From Spirochaetaceae bacterium (GTDB taxonomy: Bacteria; Spirochaetota; Spirochaetia; Treponematales; Breznakiellaceae), in NCBI GenBank assembly GCA_031262035.1, contig JAISIL010000083.1, forward strand, positions 1 to 62,554: 62,554 nucleotides of DNA, read 5' to 3'. The notes under the pieces were generated by a model. It had not been told where the DNA came from, made no database searches, and saw nothing but the letters and a program-made list of their open reading frames with translations. The position numbers were made by a program, and so were the translations under genes. Shown in pieces: positions 22,599 through 31,496 of the stretch. Position 1 is the first letter of the stretch. Every line of letters starts with the position of its first letter.

Positions 22599-23309
22599 CT
22601 ACTGTAAAGACAAATCAGAATCAGCCTGATATTTCCAACCGTTTTCTTCTGGGGAATAGAACTGAACCTTATCTTTCATGACAACGCCGACACCGGCAAG
22701 GCCCATATCAATTACCGATTGATAGCCACTTGGGAGCGTAAGGTCGGAGCCTTCTTCAAGTTTCCAGCCCTTGGCATCCGGTGTATAGATTTGCACTTTA
22801 TCATTTATTACAAGGCCAAGGGCTCCCAGTGATAAGCCGAATACCGACTTATACCCTTTTGGCAAAGCGAAGTCGCCATCTGCCTCGTATTTCCATTCGT
22901 TTTCGCCGGGAGTATACATTTGCATTGTGTCATTTACCACCAGGCCAATAGCCGATGGACCAAAGGCAAATACTGTTTTACAACCGCTGGGCAAAGCAAA
23001 ATCAGAATCGGCCTGGTATTTCCAGCCCTCTTCTTCCGGTGAATAGAACTGAACTTTGTCGTCCACAACCACGCCAACACCTGCTATACCTAAGCTGAAT
23101 ACGGACTTCCAACCCTTTGGCAAAGTTAAATCAGAATCCGTTTCTGCTTCCCAGCTCTCCTCGCCAGGTGAGTAGAAGCGGATTACCCCATCCTTGACCA
23201 CACCCACACCGGCAGAACCCATACCTATCACCTTGTTGCCTTCTTGAGCAGCACAAGCTGTTATCGCAAACAATGCGATACCCGATAGGACTAATAGAAT
23301 CTTTTTCAT
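22599..23309 (-). CDS. Lipoprotein made of five 40-residue repeats
   Basis: 236 residues from the ATG at 23,309, chosen because AAAGGAG lies 7 nt upstream and a signal peptide with lipobox (ITAC) follows at once. The mature protein is five tandem repeats of the form GxAGVGVVxDDKVQFYSPEE then GWKYQADSDFALPSG. Short strands with Gly turns suggest a closed beta structure, perhaps a five-bladed propeller. No family or partner is recognised. Downstream is the composite repeat. Confidence 0.82.
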   Translation of the reverse strand: MKKILLVLSGIALFAITACAAQEGNKVIGMGSAGVGVVKDGVIRFYSPGEESWEAETDSDLTLPKGWKSVFSLGIAGVGVVVDDKVQFYSPEEEGWKYQADSDFALPSGCKTVFAFGPSAIGLVVNDTMQMYTPGENEWKYEADGDFALPKGYKSVFGLSLGALGLVINDKVQIYTPDAKGWKLEEGSDLTLPSGYQSVIDMGLAGVGVVMKDKVQFYSPEENGWKYQADSDLSLQ

Positions 23310-23450
23310 ACACATCTCCTTTTTGCGTTTAAAGGCCGCAGGCCTATGGTTTGTTTTTATATCTATATCATTCGTGGCTATATCCACTAGTATGCGCTGT
23401 TGGGGAAACCTGCCGCAAAGTGGCACACCAACAGCGTATATCCTATTTTA

Positions 23451-23780
23451 TCAATTAACCATTTCGATGTTTTCAACCACCCATCTTATTTGGTTTCTCG
23501 TTGACCAAAAAGAATAAATACCAATGGTAATAATTGATAAAAGATACCACAATATCCATCGCCCGAATAACCCGCTAGCCGTTCCGTTAAATTTGTAGCT
23601 TTTTCCAGCAATTATTGAATTAGTACAAATCCATCTTATGGCAGTGCATAAAATAAACGGCGATGCAAGCCCAATGGTTATTGAAAAAAGTATAGGCGCC
23701 CAAATACAAAATAGAAAAATTGGTAAAACGCCTCCGCTAAACTGTGCATTTTTTACAACTTCTGTCTTCATTTCTTCCAT
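23451..23780 (-). CDS. DUF898-like small membrane protein
   Basis: 109 residues with three hydrophobic segments. YKFNGTASGLFGRWILWYLL and ITIGIYSFWSTRNQIRW match the repeated unit of DUF898/YjgN-type membrane proteins. Start supported by AAAGGAG before the ATG. Function unknown. Confidence 0.7.
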   Translation of the reverse strand: MEEMKTEVVKNAQFSGGVLPIFLFCIWAPILFSITIGLASPFILCTAIRWICTNSIIAGKSYKFNGTASGLFGRWILWYLLSIITIGIYSFWSTRNQIRWVVENIEMVN

Positions 23781-23794
23781 AATTCACTCCTTTA

Positions 23795-23819
23795 GACTAC
23801 TTCCTAGGTAGTCTTTTTT
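23795..23819 (+). terminator. Hairpin with T run
   Basis: AGACTAC / GTAGTCT stem with a TTCCTAG loop followed by TTTTTT. On the + strand it resembles an intrinsic terminator although no + gene precedes it; on the minus strand it lies in the leader of the DUF898-like gene. The rest of 23,820-24,001 shows only a remnant of a CACAAAGG-type repeat. Confidence 0.45.
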
Positions 23820-24001
23820 GCGTATTCCCGCCGGAAAATTATATGCTCATTGGTTCAATACCCGGGTTTCAACAGGATTTCCCAATGGTGTATATCTTCA
23901 TATATATTCATGCCTTTTTGACACAAATGGTTATTGTTTTTTATCTCTCACCAAGACACAAAGGTGGTTTCTTCGTGTCTTCATGTCTTGGCTTGTACTT
24001 C

Positions 24002-26323
24002 TTACTCTGGCGCTGTTGATGACTGGTTTACTGTTACAGTGAAAGTAGCAGGACTATATCCATTTCCTGGTTGTATTGCAATGTAGTAGGTAGTTTCAGC
24101 ATCAAGGTTATAAGAATTATATCCTTGACTTGTGCCGTAACTCCATTCAGAATCTATATAATCTATAGTATTATTATCGGCAGTGTATACTATTGCACTA
24201 TTAAGTCCACCCACAGTTGCATGCGCATGTATGTAATAAGTGCCATTACTACTGGGTTCAAATTTATACCATGTGTAAGTATAAAAAGCATATTCTCTTG
24301 TTACTTCTTCTGACCATGTATCTAGTGCAAGTGTTGTAGCTCCAGATGGTGCAATAGTCTGATTCACTGCCAGAACGAAGGTGGCTGGACTGTTGTATTC
24401 AGCATCTGGCCGTAACGCAATGTAGTAGGTCGTATTAGCAGTGAGACTACAAGAACTATAGCCTTTACCTCCCTGCCATCCAGAAGCTATGCCGCCAATG
24501 AGACTATCAGCAGTATGTAGTATTGGAAATAAAAGATAACCATCAGTTACATCTGCATGTATGTAGTAAGTGCCATCACTGGTAGGGGTGAAACTATACC
24601 AGGTGTAATAAGAATTATGGCTGGTACTAGCATATTCTATTGTTGCTTCTTCTGACCATGTGTCTAGTGTAAGTGTTGTGGCTCCAGGAGGTGCAATGGT
24701 CTGGTTTACTGCTACCGTGAAAGTGGTAGAACTATAGCTACTACCCTTTGGTTGTAGTGCAATATAATAGGTGATATTGGCTGTTAGACTGTAGGACATA
24801 CAGTCATAGTTACCAATACCCGAAGACCAAGAGCCACCGCCACCGCCCTGTGGCACTTCGATGCCATCTTCTGTATATACGATTGGTAAAGCCAAGCCGC
24901 CTACTGTCACATCTGCATGTATGTAGTAAGTGCCGTCACTGCTTGGAGTAAACTTATACCAGGTGTAGGTATCGTCATCGATGTATTCTGCTGTTAGTCG
25001 CGAAGACCAGACATTAAGGTTGAGTTGTCGGACCGTTTCTCCATCCCAAAGCGGCGGAATATAAGGGCCTTTTTTGAATGGCGCTATTAAATTAAAGCTG
25101 TTTGCCAGGGTGCCGGTCGCATTGCTGATACTAAGTTCATCGCCGCTTATCGAGTAATCAAAGCTTACCATAGGAACCTTTTGTCCTGAAATCGTTGCTG
25201 TAAGACTCAGTGTGCTACCCGATGTCTCAACACTCATCCCGGTGGCATTGGATACGCTTGTCCCAGTAAAGTTACATATGCTTTCAGAGGTAAATTCAAG
25301 ATTATAGTCTTCAGGAAACGCTTTAGAATACCAGGTGCCCAACAACTCTTCAGGAATGGGTTCTGATTCCGGCTTTGTCTTTGTAAAATCACCCATCAAA
25401 CCAAAAGTAGTAGCTAGGGAACCGGTGATATTACTAAGAGTGAGCACATCATTGCTTATTGCATAGTCAAACTTAACTACAGAAACACTCGCGCCTGAAT
25501 AGGTCATTGCTAAATCAATGCTGTTTCCACTTATTGTTGCAACCAGTCCTGAACCGCCTGCACCTGCGCCGGTTAGATTGCAGATGCCTTCTTCGGTAAA
25601 TTCCAATGTATATGTATCTGGGTCTATTTCTGAATACCAGGTGCCTATTAGTTCGCTGGGAATTCCATCACCATCATCTTCACCAACCGTACCTACTGCC
25701 GTATTGATATCGCCAGCATCGCCGCCTATTGCTTCAAATGAATCAATGCTGCCTTCATCTGATACTGCCAGAGTGATAGTCGCTGCACCCTCTGATGTTA
25801 AGGTCAGGCCTGCTTCTGTTGTGCTTGTCACAGTTCCTTTGCTTTTTTCCACATCGTCAATGTAAAGAATGTAGTTAGAGCCATCAATGACGATTTTCAT
25901 AGTGCCTTCGCTGGTTTCTGTTGTGTAACTTATTGTTGCCGGTGTGGCAGTTTTTGTGATACCTTCACTGGTATTATCATCGGCGTCTACGGTTTTTACC
26001 GTAAAGGTATACGCTGTGTCATTTTTAAGGTTGTCCCAAGTGTATGTTTTAACCCCAGCTTCTACCGTTTTGGCAGTGTCGCCGCCTGTTTGGTCATGGG
26101 TAATCTCCACATGGTCAAAGTCCTCGTCTTCCGGGTCTGTCCAGCTAAGTGCTACCGAAGCGTTTCCGGGAACGGCGCTAAGATTGCTTACCTCAGCAGG
26201 CGCGGTGGTATCGCCAGTCTTATTGGGCGGCGGGCAAGCCGTAAGCATGAGCGAAATGCCTGCCATGAGCATGCAAAACATGCGAACGGCAATACCGAGT
26301 GAAAATGGTTTGTCCTTTTTCAT
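24002..26323 (-). CDS. Large multidomain surface lipoprotein
   Basis: 773 residues. Signal peptide and lipobox (LTAC near residue 30) followed by PPPNKTGD. Domain order: one fibronectin type III domain (about 40-130); a linker; two copies of a lipocalin-like unit (ELIGTWYSEIDPDTYTLEFT and ELLGTWYSKAFPEDYNLEFT); then three PPC-like repeats of about 100 residues (YTWYKFTPSSDGTYYIHADV, SLTANTTYYIALRP). Probably an adhesion or polysaccharide-contact protein. AGAGG lies before the ATG. It is next to the SigI gene on the same strand. Confidence 0.85.
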   Translation of the reverse strand: MKKDKPFSLGIAVRMFCMLMAGISLMLTACPPPNKTGDTTAPAEVSNLSAVPGNASVALSWTDPEDEDFDHVEITHDQTGGDTAKTVEAGVKTYTWDNLKNDTAYTFTVKTVDADDNTSEGITKTATPATISYTTETSEGTMKIVIDGSNYILYIDDVEKSKGTVTSTTEAGLTLTSEGAATITLAVSDEGSIDSFEAIGGDAGDINTAVGTVGEDDGDGIPSELIGTWYSEIDPDTYTLEFTEEGICNLTGAGAGGSGLVATISGNSIDLAMTYSGASVSVVKFDYAISNDVLTLSNITGSLATTFGLMGDFTKTKPESEPIPEELLGTWYSKAFPEDYNLEFTSESICNFTGTSVSNATGMSVETSGSTLSLTATISGQKVPMVSFDYSISGDELSISNATGTLANSFNLIAPFKKGPYIPPLWDGETVRQLNLNVWSSRLTAEYIDDDTYTWYKFTPSSDGTYYIHADVTVGGLALPIVYTEDGIEVPQGGGGGSWSSGIGNYDCMSYSLTANITYYIALQPKGSSYSSTTFTVAVNQTIAPPGATTLTLDTWSEEATIEYASTSHNSYYTWYSFTPTSDGTYYIHADVTDGYLLFPILHTADSLIGGIASGWQGGKGYSSCSLTANTTYYIALRPDAEYNSPATFVLAVNQTIAPSGATTLALDTWSEEVTREYAFYTYTWYKFEPSSNGTYYIHAHATVGGLNSAIVYTADNNTIDYIDSEWSYGTSQGYNSYNLDAETTYYIAIQPGNGYSPATFTVTVNQSSTAPE

Positions 26324-26467
26324 TTAACTTTACCTCTTTTTTTGACATTTAGTAGAATATTTATTCGACCATATATAGGTATACGCCCCACCCCGCTTAA
26401 AACGGGGGGTCGCACACTTTTTTCTTGAAAAAAGTGCAAGTGGGGCTTGATAAAATTAGTGTTGTCC
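26324..26467. other. Intergenic region with two hairpins
   Basis: CCCCG-CTTAAAA-CGGGG (26,391-26,407) and CACTTTTTTC-TTG-AAAAAAGTG (26,415-26,436), between the sigma-factor stop and the lipoprotein start. They may end sigI transcription; neither has a clean U tail on the minus strand. Confidence 0.5.
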
Positions 26468-27157
26468 TTATCCATCGCCTTCAAACAAGGATAAACTGCG
26501 TATGCAGGGATAGTCCCCTGTTTCTACAATCACCAGGGCTACAATGAAACGCCGGTATTTATCGAGCATCTTCTGCGAAAAACCGGTGGCGGCTTTAAGT
26601 TGGGAGATAGGCAGGCGATGCGTTCTCTTCATTCTTTCCAGAAGCTTGGTATCCCGGATGATATGGCCGGTGATTATCCGGCAAGTTTTCCGGGAACGCT
26701 CTTCTTTGGGGCATTGGCTGGCAAGATCGCGAAGAGTAAAGCCCCAGGCTTTAAGTTCATCTTTAAGGAGCTGAATTTCGACCTGAAGTTCCTTTTGCTC
26801 CTTTGCCAGTTTCTGAGTATACTCTGCCGCCTCGCCAAGTCTTGTATCAGCCGGCCGGTCGTGCAGGTGCAACAGTTTTTCAAGATAGCGCAGTTCTTTA
26901 TACGCTATATCCAACAAGCGGTTTCGAATAACCTTTCGACTATAGGGGAAAAAAGCTCCTTTTTCCGGTGTATAGGTCCGGACGCTCCGGGTAAAACTGA
27001 GCATTGCTTCGCTAAGGGCCTCTTCTTGTTCCTGTAGATGGGGGAAAACCGCTGTTATAGTCTTCTTTATAAAAGGAAGATAGTCTGTAATAAGGCTATT
27101 GAGAAGGGATGCATCGGTCTTGGCCGCTAAAAGCCGGCTATTTAAATCAACTTGCAT
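26468..27157 (-). CDS. SigI-like RNA polymerase sigma factor
   Basis: 229 residues with the SigI pattern and not that of sigma-70 or ECF. N-terminal sigma-2 region: ITDYLPFIKKTITAVFPHL, EALSEAMLSFTRSVRTYTPE, KGAFFPYSRKVIRNRLLDIA. C-terminal half: LKDELKAWGFTLRDLASQCP, HRLPISQLKAATGFSQKMLD, KYRRFIVALVIVETGDYP, which match the SigI C-terminal HTH and the LGDYP ending. In Clostridium SigI pairs with the membrane anti-sigma RsgI, which senses polysaccharide; no RsgI-like gene is seen next to this one. Divergent from an XRE regulator. Confidence 0.78.
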   Translation of the reverse strand: MQVDLNSRLLAAKTDASLLNSLITDYLPFIKKTITAVFPHLQEQEEALSEAMLSFTRSVRTYTPEKGAFFPYSRKVIRNRLLDIAYKELRYLEKLLHLHDRPADTRLGEAAEYTQKLAKEQKELQVEIQLLKDELKAWGFTLRDLASQCPKEERSRKTCRIITGHIIRDTKLLERMKRTHRLPISQLKAATGFSQKMLDKYRRFIVALVIVETGDYPCIRSLSLFEGDG

Positions 27158-27185
27158 TTGCTGATATTTTTTGCCATGATATATT

Positions 27186-27199
27186 ATGGTTTAAACCAT
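27186..27199. promoter_or_regulatory. Perfect palindromic operator between sigI-like gene and XRE gene
   Basis: ATGGTTTAAACCAT, a perfect 14-bp palindrome extended imperfectly to ATTATGG and CCATCATAAT, in the 103-nt divergent gap. A likely binding site for the neighbouring XRE dimer, placed to control both genes. Confidence 0.6.
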
Positions 27200-27260
27200 C
27201 ATAATACGATATATTATATTTTACAAGCCCATAACCATAAAATTTTGTTATTCTTACAAT

Positions 27261-27569
27261 ATGAGTTTTACAGAAAATTTACGGGAAGCCATAGATTTTG
27301 CTGGCTTAAAACAAAAAGAATTAGCAAAAAAGGTAGATATTCCATTAAGTACTTTGGAAAGCTATTTAAAAAAAGAAAATCCTTCGATTCCTGCCGCCGA
27401 TGTAGCCTATCGCTTGGCCCAGGCGCTTGATGTAACGGTAGAATTTCTTGTCACAGGCGAAGATAAAAGAAATACTGCAGTAACAAAGCTCAAAAAGAAG
27501 CGCCTGGAGGAACAACTTATAGCAGGCCTCACCCATGCAGTCCACAAAACAGTCCTAGAATGGGGCTAG
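27261..27569 (+). CDS. XRE-family transcriptional regulator
   Basis: 102 residues. A Cro/CI-type helix-turn-helix occupies residues 5-70: LREAIDFAGLKQKELAKKVD with DIPLSTLESYLKKEN as recognition part, then RLAQALDVTVEFLVTGE. A short basic tail follows. No Shine-Dalgarno site. It probably binds the palindrome at 27,186 and regulates itself and the sigma gene. Confidence 0.88.
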   Translation: MSFTENLREAIDFAGLKQKELAKKVDIPLSTLESYLKKENPSIPAADVAYRLAQALDVTVEFLVTGEDKRNTAVTKLKKKRLEEQLIAGLTHAVHKTVLEWG

Positions 27570-27588
27570 CTTTTGCAAAAAAGTTTAA

Positions 27589-27695
27589 ACCACGAATAAC
27601 ACGAATGATATTGCCTACGGCAAATCACACGAATTTTCACTTACTTATCGTAGATCATTCGTGTCGGCTTAGCCGATTCGTGCTATTCGTGGTTG
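27589..27695. repeat. ATTCGTG palindromic element
   Basis: AACCACGAATAACACGAAT to ATTCGTGCTATTCGTGGTT, with TGCC-TAC-GGCA and CGGCTTAGCCG hairpins. The far ends (CAGGGCAAAA word) are missing. The next promoter starts 20 nt after it. Confidence 0.85.
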
Positions 27696-27715
27696 TATGA
27701 AATACTATTTGCGCC

Positions 27716-27744
27716 TTGATTTTATTGGCGATTTTCGGTATATT
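27716..27744 (+). promoter_or_regulatory. Promoter of the pRiA4b-ORF3-domain gene
   Basis: TTGATT (27,716-27,721), 17 nt, TATATT (27,739-27,744), 6 nt to ATG at 27,751. It supports 27,751 as the start and makes the upstream ATG at 27,697 unlikely. Confidence 0.65.
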
Positions 27745-27750
27745 ATAGTA

Positions 27751-29727
27751 ATGGATAATTTTGAAGAAGGCCTTGTGCATCAGTTTTTGTCGACGGTTAC
27801 AGAGCCCTTTACTCTAGGCGGCCTTCTTTACTATATGCATCGGACTAGCGAGGGCGGGGCTTCGGCGCAGATGGCCGTTCAGCTTGATTATATGCTCAGC
27901 GCCGGGCACTATGCCTTCTATATTGAAGGCGAAAACCTCGATAAAAAATGGATTTCCCGGCGCGGCTACTTTGAACCGGCTCGTTTTGTTATCAAGCCGA
28001 GCCGCCTCGAGCTCATTAATGGCATCCTCATCCCCGGGCATCGCTGTATCCCCTTTGCAAATACTGCGCTGCTCCCCGGCGACTATCACTTTTTCTGGCA
28101 GGGCTCCGAAATTCCCGAGACAACATCGGAGGGCACGCCCGACGAGATTTATCCCTTCTTCTCTCTTTTTGGGCAAGAGTATGTTCCTCAATTTTTGGTG
28201 CACGATAACGAAGAGAACCGGGAGAATTTTGGGGGGAACCCCTACGATGAGCCCGACCTCGTTTCGGTAAAATCTTTTGATATGCGGGCTATCTACCGGG
28301 AAACGGGCTTTGTCCCCGGCGATTGCTTTGTTGTGCGGACAATTAACTGGGAGGAAGCTTGTTTCAGCCTGGAAAAAGTGAGCAAAGACGCCTGGGATGA
28401 CGAAGACATTGATGAATGGATTCAGGCTGCGGAAAAGGGCTTTCTTGAATCCTTCAAAAAAATAGGGCCGGGGAAAAACCTTGACCAGCAGATTGCCCAT
28501 GCCTATTGGTATGGCGGCGCCCGTATGCGCGAGCTGCCCTCTTGCCCGCTTGAGGACTTTATCTACGAAAGGTCTAACCGGATAGAGCTTACCCCTTACG
28601 GCATTGAAAGCCGTTTCTGGTATGCCGGCCGGGAATTGCCCGACCGCAGCGAGCTGGACACACCAAAGCAGCTTTTTTTTAGCCCTCTTGAAGAAATTCT
28701 TGTCCGAAATGGCATTCCTATGACAGAACGCGCCGTGCATGCCTACATTGTCGACAGCCTTTTTCAGGGAGAAGACAATACGCTTGAGCTTTACAAAAGG
28801 CTGGTTCCTACCGCAATACAGCTCGAAAAAACCGATGAGGAGTTTTTGAAGAAATTCCTTACCTATAATTACCGGGGGTATAAAAAGGTCTATAATGCCA
28901 TGCTCGACCGGAACACCGGGCCGCTTCGTTCCCGAATGGTGGAAATCAATTCTGCGGTTATCGAGCTTGCCGCCAAGCTGCGAAAGAGCACAATCAACGG
29001 CACCGAGCTTCCCAGCCAGACCTATATAAGGCTCTCGCAGATTCAGTCTCATGCGATAAACATGCTGGAAAATAACCTCCGCCTGGGCGATATGGATGAT
29101 ATTGAGCTTGAATCGGCCGGCAATTCGCTTACCTCTATGGTAGAAGAATACAATGATATAAAAGATGAAATTGATGATTCAATTGCCGCCTTCAGGCGAA
29201 ATGCCTTTTCTATTGTCCGCCCAAAAGACGATACCCGTATGCGCTGGCGGACATTGCAGTTGAGCATTGGAGGAACCGATGTGTGGCGCCGTATCACCGT
29301 GCCGGAAACCCTCAGCCTGGAAAAGCTGCATCACCTGATATACACGGTGTTCAATTGGACCGATGACGCCGCCTGTCAATTCATTAACCCGGGAAACGAG
29401 CAGAAGAATGAATTTTATGCCGATGAAACAATTGCCGACCTTACCGCCGAGGGCCTTATGGAAATATGGTATGAGTTTGGCGACTACTGGACCATAAAGG
29501 TTCTGATACAAGGCTACCACCTTCAGGTAAGCGATGATGAACAAATCACCTGCATTGGCGGCGAAAAGGCCAGCCCGCCTGACAGCTTCCAGGGGCCGGT
29601 AGAATACCGCCGTTACCTTAAAAAACGGGGCTGGCTCAGCGAAAACAAGGACGGCTTTGACCCCGAGGAGATGGATTTAGAAGAATGCAACAAGCGAATA
29701 GCGGCCTTAAGCCTAGCGCTAACATAA
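27751..29727 (+). CDS. Large protein with C-terminal pRiA4b ORF-3-like domain
   Basis: 658 residues. About 480 N-terminal residues are acidic/aromatic and match no family I know. They contain an IEGENLDKKWISRRGYF region and a helical stretch (YIRLSQIQSHAINMLENNL). The last 170 residues form a pRiA4b ORF-3-like domain: RWRTLQLSIGGTDVWRRITV, LEKLHHLIYTVFNWTDDAAC, ADLTAEGLMEIWYEFGDYW and IGGEKASPPDSFQGPVEYRR. That domain is common in mobile-element-linked proteins, but the role is unproven. It stands alone between a repeat and tRNA-Pro. Confidence 0.75.
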   Translation: MDNFEEGLVHQFLSTVTEPFTLGGLLYYMHRTSEGGASAQMAVQLDYMLSAGHYAFYIEGENLDKKWISRRGYFEPARFVIKPSRLELINGILIPGHRCIPFANTALLPGDYHFFWQGSEIPETTSEGTPDEIYPFFSLFGQEYVPQFLVHDNEENRENFGGNPYDEPDLVSVKSFDMRAIYRETGFVPGDCFVVRTINWEEACFSLEKVSKDAWDDEDIDEWIQAAEKGFLESFKKIGPGKNLDQQIAHAYWYGGARMRELPSCPLEDFIYERSNRIELTPYGIESRFWYAGRELPDRSELDTPKQLFFSPLEEILVRNGIPMTERAVHAYIVDSLFQGEDNTLELYKRLVPTAIQLEKTDEEFLKKFLTYNYRGYKKVYNAMLDRNTGPLRSRMVEINSAVIELAAKLRKSTINGTELPSQTYIRLSQIQSHAINMLENNLRLGDMDDIELESAGNSLTSMVEEYNDIKDEIDDSIAAFRRNAFSIVRPKDDTRMRWRTLQLSIGGTDVWRRITVPETLSLEKLHHLIYTVFNWTDDAACQFINPGNEQKNEFYADETIADLTAEGLMEIWYEFGDYWTIKVLIQGYHLQVSDDEQITCIGGEKASPPDSFQGPVEYRRYLKKRGWLSENKDGFDPEEMDLEECNKRIAALSLALT

Positions 29728-29740
29728 GCCTGTCTCTTGC

Positions 29741-29769
29741 TTGACAAGAAATAAAGAAAAAAGTATAGT
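29741..29769 (+). promoter_or_regulatory. Promoter of tRNA-Pro
   Basis: TTGACA (29,741-29,746), 17 nt, TATAGT (29,764-29,769). Start near 29,776, about 30 nt before the mature 5' end. Confidence 0.8.
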
Positions 29770-29806
29770 AATTAAAGCAGTTCCAAACCGAAGGTTTAAA
29801 ACTGTC

Positions 29807-29879
29807 CGGAGCGTAGGCCAGTGGCTAAGCCGCCAGCTTTGGGAGCTGGTTATCGTGGGTTCGACTCCCACCGCTCCGA
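29807..29879 (+). tRNA. tRNA-Pro (anticodon TGG)
   Basis: Acceptor stem CGGAGCG/CGCTCCG, D arm with AGTGGCTAA, anticodon stem CCAGC/GCTGG with loop TTTGGGA (anticodon TGG), T arm GTGGG-TTCGACT-CCCAC, discriminator A. 73 nt, CCA not encoded. The next gene's stop is 7 nt beyond. Confidence 0.96.
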
Positions 29880-29886
29880 TCCTACT

Positions 29887-31260
29887 CTAAAACCGGATGC
29901 CTATTGCGAGGCCTGGCTTTAATACAACATAGTTTGCCGAGGGGAAGTACCAGGCTGCTTTTATTTGCGGGGATATATACAAGGAATACAATACATATAT
30001 ATCCGCACTAAAGGCTAGTGTAAGGTTCATGTCAAACGAGGGCTTTGTTTCCTGTGTATTGTTAAGCCAGTAGTCTGCAGACAGGGTAGGAATTCCGAAA
30101 CCGAATTCCAGGCCTCCTGTAAAGCGGACAAGATTCCAGAAAAGCGCCGACTCATAGAAGAGCGCTATATTGGCAGTGTGAAATTGTGTTTTTGTATAAT
30201 ACTTTTCAAGATTCGATTTTATAGAAAGATAGTTATAATTAAGGCCAAGGCCGATATTACCCCAGGGGTTCTGGAAGGGGAGCCATTCTAGAGCGGCGGC
30301 GAAGCCAAGCGGATACATGCCTTTTGGGGCAAGGCTATTATCTTCAGTAAGAACTGCGAGCGGAGCATAAGCGGCACTGAGCTTAAACTGCGGTTCATAA
30401 TAGTGCACAGAAGCTCGTGTTGGAATAACAATTACCGGATTTGTCTCCTCTGCCGGTATTTTCTCCGGTATTTTTCCATCGCCGGTAAACTCTGCCGCAA
30501 CCTCAATTGTCCTTGTTGTTCCAAACATATCATAAGCGTCTGTATGCCGGGTAAAATAATTATCGTTGTTTAATTGCAGTATGTAGGGGTTTTCTGTAAG
30601 GCTTATAGATTGAATCTCTCCGTTTTGATCCGGACCGGTAATAGTCCAGCCAAGAAAGCGTTCGCCTGTTTCTGCAGTAGCGCTCAGTATGATGATGTTT
30701 TTGGGACCGATTGCCCTGACAGGCATTACAGGATCGCCATTCATTGTAATGCGTCCATCACCTTTTATTTTAAAGCGTAATTCATATCTGGGAATACGGT
30801 CGAGTATGGTATGTACCAGAACAGGGAAAAACCTGAGAGCCAAAGCATAATCCTGATACGCAAACTGGTCTTTTACCACAAGCTCTCCGGCCTCGTTATC
30901 CCAGAGCCAGGTTTGGATTTGAGTCTCGTTTTTAGTATCATCATAGAACAATTCCAAAGTGATACTATAGAGGGTAGAACTGTCGCCGGAATCGGGATAC
31001 AGAGCCGGGTCTTCAAGCTCTGTTGTTTCAGCTATAAGATAAAATTGTCCGCTTACATTTTCTATAAGGGCCGAATGAACTACTTGCCTGATTGTTGCCT
31101 CTGATTCGCCGGGAGGCAGAGCTTTTATCACAAGCGGATACAGGGCGATGGGCAATTCGGTGTTGAAACTATCACTGTCTTGTGCGCCAAGAGGCAACGC
31201 GCCAAGAAGGCAAAAGAGAAAAAACGCTGATACTGTTCTCAATAGATGCTGTTTTACCAC
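29887..31260 (-). CDS. Exported protein with beta-barrel C-terminus
   Basis: 457 residues, starting at GTG 31,260 with AAGAGAA before it. Signal peptide ends near LPLGAQ. The middle has a FKIKGDGRITMNGDPVMPV / GERFLGWTITG unit resembling the bacterial repeat of InlB-type surface proteins. The last 170 residues alternate like a barrel (WGNIGLGLNYNYLSIKS and others) and end in Phe (LAIGIRF). Likely an outer-membrane protein; family unknown. Confidence 0.75.
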   Translation of the reverse strand: MVKQHLLRTVSAFFLFCLLGALPLGAQDSDSFNTELPIALYPLVIKALPPGESEATIRQVVHSALIENVSGQFYLIAETTELEDPALYPDSGDSSTLYSITLELFYDDTKNETQIQTWLWDNEAGELVVKDQFAYQDYALALRFFPVLVHTILDRIPRYELRFKIKGDGRITMNGDPVMPVRAIGPKNIIILSATAETGERFLGWTITGPDQNGEIQSISLTENPYILQLNNDNYFTRHTDAYDMFGTTRTIEVAAEFTGDGKIPEKIPAEETNPVIVIPTRASVHYYEPQFKLSAAYAPLAVLTEDNSLAPKGMYPLGFAAALEWLPFQNPWGNIGLGLNYNYLSIKSNLEKYYTKTQFHTANIALFYESALFWNLVRFTGGLEFGFGIPTLSADYWLNNTQETKPSFDMNLTLAFSADIYVLYSLYISPQIKAAWYFPSANYVVLKPGLAIGIRF

Positions 31261-31280
31261 TTCTCTTTTATTATCGGATA

Positions 31281-31447
31281 CAGGGCAAAATCATTTAACT
31301 TTGAAATCATAAAAAACAACCACGAATATACACGAATCGGCTTGCCGACACGAATATTATATTCTATGATAAGTAAGTAAAAATTCGTGTGGCCGAAGGC
31401 CATTCGTGTTATTCGTGGTTACTATAAAGTTAAATGATTTTGCCCTG
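31281..31447. repeat. ATTCGTG palindromic element with long terminal inverted repeats
   Basis: Most complete copy (167 bp). It starts CAGGGCAAAATCATTTAACT and ends with the complement AGTTAAATGATTTTGCCCTG; the inverted ends run about 37 nt up to CCACGAAT/ATTCGTGG. Internal hairpins are CGGCTTGCCG and GGCCGAAGGCC, different from other copies but still paired. It separates a divergent gene pair. Confidence 0.9.
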
Positions 31448-31459
31448 TTATCGGCCTTA

Positions 31460-31488
31460 TTGCAATTTACACAAATATCTTGTATAAT
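31460..31488 (+). promoter_or_regulatory. Promoter of the TPR/protease operon
   Basis: TTGCAA (31,460-31,465), 17 nt, TATAAT (31,483-31,488), 8 nt to ATG at 31,497. Likely leaderless. Confidence 0.75.
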
Positions 31489-31496
31489 GGGTAGTA

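Noticed and set aside
27814-29052. 412-residue open frame on the minus strand
   Set aside because: Shadow of the pRiA4b-ORF3-domain gene, with no promoter, ribosome site or family motif.
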